In this document: piece by piece, positions 1 through 8,700 of the stretch
How the letters are laid out: each line of letters begins with the position of its first letter
How positions within the stretch are numbered: position 1 is the stretch's first letter
Source: Candidatus Woesearchaeota archaeon
GTDB lineage: Archaea > Nanoarchaeota > Nanoarchaeia > Woesearchaeales > JAGVZT01
Direction: 5' to 3'
DNA: 44,669 nucleotides
Assembly: GCA_017608295.1 (NCBI GenBank)
Contig: JAFCGF010000014.1
Span: 1 to 44,669, forward strand
Program-made: the position numbers and the translations under genes
Notes under the pieces: model-generated
The model's input: the letters and a program-made list of their open reading frames with translations, nothing else
Told to the model about the DNA's origin: nothing
Database searches by the model: none

Positions 1-150
1 TCCACTACTATTGGCAGCTTGACAATGGGACTAAACCGACATGGTGGTACGAAGAGTGACAGGATTATTAATTTCATTGATATGCTATACGGCGATAATA
101 ATACTTTCGCCAATTTTATATCCTGTATGGCGGGCAAATGCAAAGGATAG
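1..150 (+). CDS. Possible 3' end of an upstream gene
   Basis: The first reading frame is open from the window edge to a TAG at 148-150 (49 codons) and stops 18 bases before the next gene. A second frame is open from base 3 to a TGA at 57-59 and gives an aromatic-rich tail ending WWYEE, which looks at least as protein-like. I cannot tell which one is the real end of the upstream gene. No domain is recognisable in either fragment. Confidence 0.25.
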   Translation, partial: STTIGSLTMGLNRHGGTKSDRIINFIDMLYGDNNTFANFISCMAGKCKG

Positions 151-168
151 ATGAGGTTATAGAGGAAG

Positions 169-936
169 ATGAATAGACTGTTTATAACATTTGGTGCAAG
201 GCATGGAAAGCCTTGGCTCAGGCATGGATTTGTGGGTTTCTATGATACTGTAGCAGACAAGTGGGATATTATCAGGATACCCAAACGAGGTTTTCAAGGA
301 GCCTGTTTCGATGGCAATAAGGTCTGGCTGGCCGGATACAAAAAAGTATATCTTTACGGCAATCTTCGGAAAAAGCCAATAAAGACAATCAACTCGAGAA
401 AATTTTCCGGCTTGCTTAGTCTGTCCAGAAGAAACGGTGATTTATTGATAGTATCGGCAGGCAATAACTGTGTTTATAAATGGGAATGGGACAGCCAGAA
501 GGTTACTCCTGTGATGTACTGTGGAGATCACCCGAACACGATTTGGGGCAACTACGTTACCTGCCTGAACAAACATGGCACATCAAGGGTTTACAATCTT
601 GAAACTGGCATTGCTAAGCAAAATCCAAATTGGTATATGTCGCAAAACTATACAAAGGTAAACGACACCTATGCAATTCTCAATGGTGATGGCAGAGTCA
701 CGATGGGGGATAAAACAATTGCAACTTATGAAAATAGATTCTTGAGGGGCTTACTCGTTAAAAATCAGTATGCCTATATTGGCCTGAACTGGTTTTTTAA
801 GCAAAACAGGGACGATTACAAACCACCTCAGATAGCCGTCCTTGACTTGGAAACAGGACTGAAGGGAAGAACAATTGAGATACCCCAGATGAAAAAGCCC
901 TGGGTGATTTACGATATTTTGGAGATGCCAACGTGA
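169..936 (+). CDS. Hypothetical propeller-like protein
   Basis: A 255-residue protein of unknown function. It starts at an ATG preceded by a good ribosome binding site (AGAGGAAG just upstream). Short blade-like units recur, such as hydrophobic strands followed by a W-D or Y-D turn (DTVADKWDI, GNKVWLAGYKKVYLYG, VYKWEWD, IAVLDLETGL), as expected for a WD/PQQ-like beta-propeller of four to five blades. No signal peptide or membrane segment is visible, so it is probably cytoplasmic. The next gene starts inside its last codons (GTGA overlap at 933-936), so the two are translationally coupled. The propeller assignment is inferred from pattern only, and no catalytic motif was found. Confidence 0.75.
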   Translation: MNRLFITFGARHGKPWLRHGFVGFYDTVADKWDIIRIPKRGFQGACFDGNKVWLAGYKKVYLYGNLRKKPIKTINSRKFSGLLSLSRRNGDLLIVSAGNNCVYKWEWDSQKVTPVMYCGDHPNTIWGNYVTCLNKHGTSRVYNLETGIAKQNPNWYMSQNYTKVNDTYAILNGDGRVTMGDKTIATYENRFLRGLLVKNQYAYIGLNWFFKQNRDDYKPPQIAVLDLETGLKGRTIEIPQMKKPWVIYDILEMPT

Positions 937-1163
937 AAAAATGCCTTTTCTTAATGAGTTTGCCTTATTTCATACCATACTATCTTATGGTGAGAGAAGT
1001 TTTGGTTGGTAGGGACATAGAAATATATACCAATTGGAGTTATACCAATACGACTGAATTTACGGCGGCCTCTATACCCTTATGGTCGTCTGTTGTGCTT
1101 ATTATCGTATGGCTTTTGGCCACAGTAAGATTTTTTTGGTTGTGTAAAAAGAGATTTCAATAG
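933..1163 (+). CDS. Small two-helix membrane protein
   Basis: A 76-residue protein beginning with GTG at 933, overlapping the stop of the upstream gene by four bases. A hydrophobic segment lies at about residues 4-23 and a second at about 51-70 (SSVVLIIVWLLATVRFFWL). They are separated by a polar loop and followed by a basic tail (CKKRFQ), so two transmembrane helices with the C-terminus inside are likely. No family is recognised. The overlap suggests that it works with the propeller-like protein, perhaps as its membrane anchor, which is inference. Confidence 0.6.
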   Translation: MKKCLFLMSLPYFIPYYLMVREVLVGRDIEIYTNWSYTNTTEFTAASIPLWSSVVLIIVWLLATVRFFWLCKKRFQ

Positions 1164-1307
1164 CAAGAATAAATGTTAAATAACCGTGCGGCAAAAAGTA
1201 AACTGTGGTGGCATAAGAAGAATGGTCACGGCAGGATTCATAAGGGAAGACTCAGAAACTAAATAGAAAGAAAATATTACAATAATACTGCTTAGCCTTT
1301 CACATAA

Positions 1308-1868
1308 TTATTTGCTGCGGTTATCGTCATTGCCTTCTTTTTGTTTCAAGAACTGACGGATTTTACTCAGACCTCTATAAATATACTTTCTGACAGACTC
1401 TTCTTTTACGGTCATTTCCTCAGCGATCTCCTTGAAACTGAGATTATCCCTGTATCGTAAAACCATCGCCTGATATTGGGTGCTTGTTAATCGCTCCTTA
1501 ATAAATTTGAAAAGTTTTTTGGTCTCTTCCGCTTCAATAAGAGCTTTTTCCGGGATTCTTTTGTGGATAGAATGATTATGGTTACCACAATATTTATTCA
1601 TATTGTTGTCATAATTCTTCCCTTTACGAGCAACGTCAACAATGTCATTGGTTATCGATGTACAGAGATAGCCTTTAATATTTTCAACATGTTGTGGTAT
1701 GGGTCTTTGGGCAAGAGAGAGAAAGAAATCCTGGAATATGTCATCTGCTTGAGTTTTATTATTAACCTTGGAACATATAAATTGATAAATAAAATCACCA
1801 TGTTCACTAAAAATTTTAGCCGCAGTGCTTACATCAGTTTGGCACTCCCTCGCTCCTGGCGGGATCAT
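1308..1868 (-). CDS. ECF-type RNA polymerase sigma factor
   Basis: A 186-residue sigma-70-family factor of the extracytoplasmic-function class. The sigma2 region is at about residues 20-85, with the core-binding segment QADDIFQDFFLSLAQRP. The sigma4 region is at about 125-180 and contains a helix-turn-helix (LSFKEIAEEMTVKEESVRKY) that would read the -35 element. ATG at 1868 is preferred over the upstream TTG at 1886 because GAGGA lies about 10 bases before it. Regions 1 and 3 are absent, as is normal for the class. No anti-sigma gene is next to it. Its nearest large neighbour is the RHS gene, read in the opposite direction after an 800-base gap, so control of that gene is possible but unproven. 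Confidence 0.9.
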   Translation of the reverse strand: MIPPGARECQTDVSTAAKIFSEHGDFIYQFICSKVNNKTQADDIFQDFFLSLAQRPIPQHVENIKGYLCTSITNDIVDVARKGKNYDNNMNKYCGNHNHSIHKRIPEKALIEAEETKKLFKFIKERLTSTQYQAMVLRYRDNLSFKEIAEEMTVKEESVRKYIYRGLSKIRQFLKQKEGNDDNRSK

Positions 1869-2719
1869 AAGGGTTTTGCTCCTCAAAATACGTTCAAAAC
1901 CACAAGTAAGAAAAGAAAATTACAGTAGATTAAAAATCGACATTTGGCAGCTTTATCTCACATTCCTTATAAAAAGAGGTCTAATACTGTAAATGCTCTA
2001 ACCGGAGCCGAAGGAATTTAGTCTGTCCTTCAATGGGCAAAGGTTGCCGTGTACGTATCAGGTCTGCAGAACCACTCCATCCTACTTAGACGAACCAGGA
2101 AAATATGAGATAACGTCCTCCATGCCTATAGATTGTACTTCCCTGAAAAATCCTCAGCGATGAAAAATGCCTGTACAAACGCTTAACTCGATTATTTCGA
2201 GTTTATCATCCTCATCCAGTGGTAATACCCGTACCTCAAGTTAGATTAACGACTTTCTCCTTGTTATTAATGATGGCGTTTGAGAGAGAGTAAATATTGA
2301 CTGTAAATTTGGAATTTTTAATTAACAAGCTTAACGATCCTGCTGGAGCTCCCCATTTCTCAAGGCAGCAGAATCCGCATCGGTATCGTGATATCTTCGG
2401 ATGAAAGCGGTAATTTTATGTTCATTAATGACTGGCAGAAACATTTTTTCAAAAATATTTCTACGGTCGACAGGTCAAGACAAAAGCACATTAAGGGGGA
2501 TTGCAAGTAAAGTAACGACAACTGCTTGAAGGGAAGTATCCTGAAGAAAACGTGGCGATGAGAACGTCAAGTTTAAGGTTTCATGTCAAATTTTTAAAAA
2601 AAGCAGTCCCTATTTTTGGTTTTAGAATCGCTACGTTTTAAAAAGGCAAATTGTTTTTTGCCTGCACGGTATTTTCCGAGGCAGGTGCGAGACAAGAATG
2701 GTTATTCGTATGGCGAAAA
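1869..2719. other. Long noncoding gap between sigma factor and RHS gene
   Basis: About 850 bases without a convincing gene. Short open frames exist, but none has codon patterns or a start site I trust. Near its right end lie two imperfect hairpins, GGCAAA/TTTGCC around 2644-2661 and TGCCT/AGGCA around 2659-2685. The gap is large enough to hold promoters for both divergent genes. I saw no tRNA, known riboswitch or insertion sequence. Confidence 0.4.
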
Positions 2720-2748
2720 TGGGAACGCAGGAAGGAAATGCGCACCCA
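2720..2748 (+). promoter_or_regulatory. Hairpin in the putative leader of the RHS gene
   Basis: Nested inverted arms, TGGG/CCCA outside and CGCA/TGCG inside, are separated by a symmetric two-by-two internal loop and capped by a purine-rich nine-base loop. The element ends 45 bases before the RHS start codon. It could be a leader structure affecting translation. It does not match any riboswitch consensus I know, and the pairing may be coincidence. Confidence 0.25.
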
Positions 2749-2793
2749 CAATACGATGGGAGAAATATTGGGGGAAAAAGAAAGGATATCGTC

Positions 2794-5700
2794 ATGAAAC
2801 GGCAAAAAAAGACTACAAGCGAGAATGCCACAGGATCAGTGGTAAAAAGAGCGGAACCGAGGGCAGCTTTAGTAAAAGGGGTGTTTATGACCATCCTCGC
2901 CAGTGTCTTGCTGGTTCAATCAGAAAGCCTTGCGAGCGACCTGCCCGCTCTTAGTGCACAATTGCTGGACCAGCTGGCGGCTCCGAGCAGCTTCAGCAGC
3001 AAAGTGGGACAGGGTCCAAGCAGCCAAGAGTCGAGCACGATTGTCCTGCCCGCTCTTAATGCACCATTGCTGTACCTGCCGGCTGCCCCGAGCGACTTTG
3101 AGAGCACAGGTTCAACTGAAGACCCAAACTGGAACGATCCTGAGATCAAGGAGCTGGCCCGGGCACTGAGATATGATCCGGGTCTGATGTATAAGTTTGT
3201 GCACGATTACATCAATTACAGTCTCATGTGGGGCGACATCAAGGGGCCTTATATGACCTGGATGGACCGCAGCGGCAACGGATTTGACCAGGCATCACTG
3301 ATGATTGCTCTGCTTGAGGAGGCTAAACTACACTGTACCGAATATAATGTTACCGACCCGAATTATGTTGTGGGCGAAATAAAAATATCCGCGGCCGAAG
3401 CCTCAGATTGGCTCGGTATAGGGTCTGATCCCAATATGGCAAGACAGGTGTTGGCCAGAGCCGGAATTTACGCTTCAGTAACGGAAGATCCCAATGAAGA
3501 GGTTTCCAGTATTAATATGGAGCATGTATGGGTAACGGTTACAATCGACGGGAATGACTATGAGTTCGATCCCAGCTTCAAGAGCCACACAACAAAGAGC
3601 GGTTTGAGCCAGTGGGTAACAGCGCTGGGATATAATAGATCGAATTTCATAAGTGATGCAAACGAAGGCTACGACTGGGGAACCTGGTGGATCAAGGACA
3701 TCAATGATACAAACATTGAGAGCGATCTGAGCACATACAGCACGAACCTCGTCAACTATATTAAGGACCCCAACAACGGCTTTTCTGATGGTAGTTTGGC
3801 AGACATCATTGGCGGCCGGAGTATTATACCCGCGGATGCTAATGCACTGCCACCCACTTCACTGCCCTATGCGGAACAAGATCCATGTGATTATGACGAT
3901 GAATTCGATATTCATAATATCCCGAATATATACCGGACATCGCTTCGCATTGTGCATTGCGGTATCGATGAGACCTTCTGGTCTTCCGACATCTACGGTC
4001 GTCGATTGACGCTAAAATACAGTAATGTGTCAGACCGGCCCGTGCTAATCTTGGATGGGAATGATATAGCGACGGGGAATGTGACCACTTGGGGTCAGCC
4101 CTATTACCTCATTCTCTTGGTGGACCACCCTTATGACGCCAATGACTTTGATGACGTGCAGGCTATTAATGTTTTCTCTGGAGGTTTTTATCAGATCGTC
4201 AACGGCTGGGGTGATACAGGAACGAAGATCCTGGAAAAACACCGGGCTTTGCTAGAGCAGTATCGCTTCGATGGTTATTCCGATAGCTCAGAACAGGTCC
4301 TCGGTGAGTCTTATGCCCTGGTGGGATTGACCTGGCTGGTACAGAACAGCCGTATGCGCTCCATGTTGGATGAGATTGGTAGCTCCTGTATGCTAACCAA
4401 TCACCACATGTTGGGAGTCACTGGACAATGGCATTATCCTATTCCTTACCTGACCATGATGACGGGGCACCTTGGTGTGTACAGTGATCAAGATCCCAAT
4501 GGAATATTCCTCACGCTTGCCGGCCATTGCAGCGCCTATGGGCACGAAGTTATTCGCCAGCTCCAGGACTGCAATGCAGTCTCGACCGTCGAGCTGCTGG
4601 ATATGGCCAACGATCTCAGCGACCCTAACATTAATAAGATATTCTATACAGACTCCTCGAACTGGTCAAGTGAGCCAAATGTTCAGTCGCAGCTGGAGGG
4701 CTACAGCGATGACGAGAAGAACTTTGTAGGTGCCTATTTGACCTACGGTTTCTCCGCCTACTTGCCGCAGTACGGGGACCTGAACAAAGACGACTGGACA
4801 GGTATGTGTTTTGAAGCCGTGCGATCGACTGCTGATTTACTGTCAATCAGTTACAACAACTCGATGGGTTTCAACGCCGGAAGCAGCACTATTTTTAATG
4901 ATTCTCTAAGTCCGTCTGAGGTATTCGACAGGAGCTACGTTCCTAACCCGGGCTATGCCGACGCCGACGTAGGAGCTTTTGGCTTTGGCGCTACGGATCT
5001 AGCCATTGGTAACGGAGGGCTTCCCTTCGGTCTGTCGTTCAGCCGTCAATACAGTTCGAAGCATCGTCTGGAAGACGGACCTCTCGGACTGGGATGGACA
5101 CACAACTTCGATATTGTGGCCAAGGTTACCAGTGACAGCTTCCAGCTCCTGGGCGAGGATTCCCCGATTGATGCGGCGCCCCACATAGTGAGTCTCTACG
5201 TCACCAACGACATACTGACCTACAGTACTGAAACACCATTGATGAACAATATGATTGCCTCGCTGTGCGAGACGTGGCTGATGGATCAGATGATGGATAA
5301 CCTCGTGACCATTCAGCAGGGCGCCGGAACCATGAAATTCGTAAGAGATCCGAATGGTGTGTATAATGCGCCCACAGGCAAGAACCTGAAGCTTGTCGTC
5401 GATGTTAATGACAACTTCCTGCTCAAGAACGGCAGCGGTATATTCTACCATTTCGATAGCGACGAGCGTCTTTCGCAATGGAGCGATCCTCATGAAAATA
5501 TCGTCGATTTCACCTATACCAGCGGCAAGCTCACCAAAGTGGCCGGCAAGATTGGCGGTACTGAGTCGCGGTATCTTGAGATTTATTATGACGTGAATGA
5601 TCACATTATCGATGTTAATGACTCTGCTGAACCTATCCGAAACATTTCCTATACCTATGACGCCAACGACAATCTCATAGAGTACACCAACCTGGATGGA

Positions 5701-8700
5701 AATACTTACACGTTTGACTATGATGATGCGAATGATGGCCAGTTGACGAAGATTTTCTCTCCAGTTGACTCGAATTATCCGGCCCTGACGAACGTATACG
5801 ATACCTTAGGCCGGATTAAACAACAAACAGATGCCAACGACAATAGCTTTGATTTCTTCCACGCCTATTACCGCTCTGAAAGGCTTGAACCTAATCAGAC
5901 GGATCCCAACAATGATACCGCACGGTTCTCCACAGCAACATGGTTCAATGAACACCGACGCGCGATTCTAACACAGGACCAGTTGGGACGTGAGAACACA
6001 TACGGGTATGATGGTCTGCTCAGACTTACCAGCATGGCCAGTCAGACTGGCACGTCTTCGGAATACGAATATGACGAATATAATCGTATTGTCGATACAG
6101 AAAGCTTTAGCAAAACTGGTTCGGGGGATCCTAACCTGAGCGTTAGCTATGATTATGATTCCTACGAAAACGACGATGGAAGGTGGTTTATCGCCCGAAA
6201 AAAGCATACCGACCCTAACCTGTATGATGTTGTATACGAATATGATTACGATGATCCCAATACTTATGGAACCGAGGTCGGTAACCTGATGAAGATAACT
6301 TATCAGGAGGTCGATGCACCATCCGATACGAACAGGCCAATTGAGACGTTTACCTATACCTCCGATGGCCAGATCGAGACAAAGACAGATCCGGAAGGGA
6401 TGGTCACCAAGTTCGAGTACTATTCGGCCGCAGATGGTGCGGGCCTGAAAAAGACCATCGTCGATTTCAACGATGCCGATCCCAACAATAATCTCAATAT
6501 CACGGCCGAATTTACCTATGATAGTGTGGGTCGTGTCGCCACTATCAAAGACCCTCTGGGTAACATCACTCAGAACCAGTATTACAACTCGGGCTTGCTG
6601 AAAAAGACCATCGCTCCGGACCCCAACTATGTAACGACCTATGAATATCGCGAAGATGGAAAGCTAATATATGTAAAGAGCCACCTCACAGATCCGAACC
6701 AAACAATTATCCTTCAGGCTGTTACATATACCGACACCGGTCAGAAAAAGACCGTGCGGGGTCCGTATGTGGACCAAAACGATCTCGGTATTAACCTGAC
6801 CAAGTTCACCTATGACAACCTGGGTCGGCTCTGGAAAGTCGAGGACGCCGAGAACAATATAACCGAAACTCGCTATTACCCCGATGGTAAGGTCTGGAAG
6901 GTTATCGACGCCGAAGGGCATGACGTAGTTAAGTACACGTATGATCCCAACGGCACTTTGATAAAGGTCGAAGACGCCAAGGATAATGCAACAGAGTATG
7001 AATACAACGGCTTTATGGGTCTGAAAAAGACCATCTTTGCCGATGGGACCTTCACAGAACCGAATTATAATCCACTTAGACAAATGGAAACGATGACAAC
7101 CCGTGCCGGAGACATTATCTGCGTTAAGCGCGATGATTTAGGCCGCGTTAAAAAGAAAATCCTGCCGAACAACACTATTTATTACAAATATGACCTGACC
7201 GGCCGAGTAATAGAGACGACCGATATGAAAGGCTACGCCAACATTAAGTACACCTATGACACTGCGGGCCGACTCATTAAGGTCGAATACCCCGGTAAAA
7301 CAGTTTCCTATGAATATGACCTTGCAGGCAAGCGCACGAAGCTGACCTATCCCGATGACAGTTACATCACCTACGAGTATGACAACCTTAATCGGCCCAT
7401 CAAAATATTGAACGATGCCAACTCTGTCCTGGCCGAGTACAGCTATGACCAGCGTTCTCGCCGAAAGCAGGTCACCTACGCAAACGGGACAAGCATCTCG
7501 TACGAATACGATGCGGCCAGCCGGCTGCTGGACGTCAACAATGTGACAGACACTGACAGCTATCAATATATTTACACGTACGATAAGGTGGGTAACCGCC
7601 TGAACATGACGTTCAATGATACCGACCAGCACCTTTACACCTATGACGATATCTACCAGGTAACAGATGTCGACTACCCGACCGCCTATACCTGGATTAG
7701 CGATGTTAATTTTACTTACGACGATGCAGGCAACCGCACATCTGTCATCGACGGCGGGACCACAAGCTATACCGCCAATGAACTGAACCAGTACAGCTCT
7801 GTCGGCAACAACTCTTATGATTACGATTTTAATGGCAACCTTACCTATGATGCCTCCTATTCATACACCTATGATGCCGAGAACCATCTTATGGATGTCA
7901 CACATGCGGGTCCTGTGAATGGGCCGTTCAATGACGCCGTGGACAACTATTATTTGACTTTTACGACGGGAGGGGATGCGAACTGGGCCCCCATAACACC
8001 GAAGTACTGCGAGGATCCCAATCATGATGATCATGATCAGGATTCGGCTAAAAGTGGCGATATCTCTGCAAACCAGCAGTCATGGCTTGAAACCAAGGTC
8101 AATGGTACAGGCACAATTAAATTCTACGCCCAGAGATCAGCTGGCGGTATCCTCCATTTAATAGTCGATGACGATATTGTGTTATACCTATTTGATGAAG
8201 ATACCTGTGCGGAACACTCATATGACATAACCGATATAGGTCCACACACACTAAGGTGGAGGTTCTTCAAGGAAGGCGGCGGCTCTTTGGGGACCGGTTT
8301 CGCATGGATAGATAATGTAGAGTGGACCAGTACCACTGAGAATTCAGCTTCTCTGCAAATGGCGTTGGATATGGGCTGGCCCGTGGCGACCGGCGGCGAT
8401 ACGGATTGGTACGGGTACAAATCTACGTATTACAGTTACCATGATGGCGACTGTGCGTGGAGTGGAGATATTGAAGACAATGAGGTTTCTCTGATGGAGG
8501 CAACAGTGGAAGGCGCCGGTACGGTAACGTTCTGGTGGAAGGTCTCATCTCAATCAGGCAGTGACTTCCTGGAATTCTATATTGACGGGGAACTCCAGGA
8601 TGGACGGATCAGCGGAGAGGTAGACTGGCAGGAGGAAGAGTATGAACTGACCGGTTCCGGCAGTCACTCATTGCTCTGGCAGTATAAGAAGAACAGCAGT

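Noticed and set aside
1563..1928. 121-codon plus-strand frame opposite the sigma factor
   Set aside because: It lies antisense to a clear sigma2/sigma4 coding sequence and has no recognisable features.
2640..2793. Cyclic-di-GMP or other known riboswitch in the RHS leader
   Set aside because: The conserved core sequences of the classes I know are absent; only generic hairpins are seen.
4999..5604. Long open frame (201 codons) on the minus strand within the RHS gene, with several others like it
   Set aside because: They are shadows of a repetitive, biased coding sequence: composition is unlike a soluble protein, there are no ribosome binding sites, and the plus-strand frame is certain.
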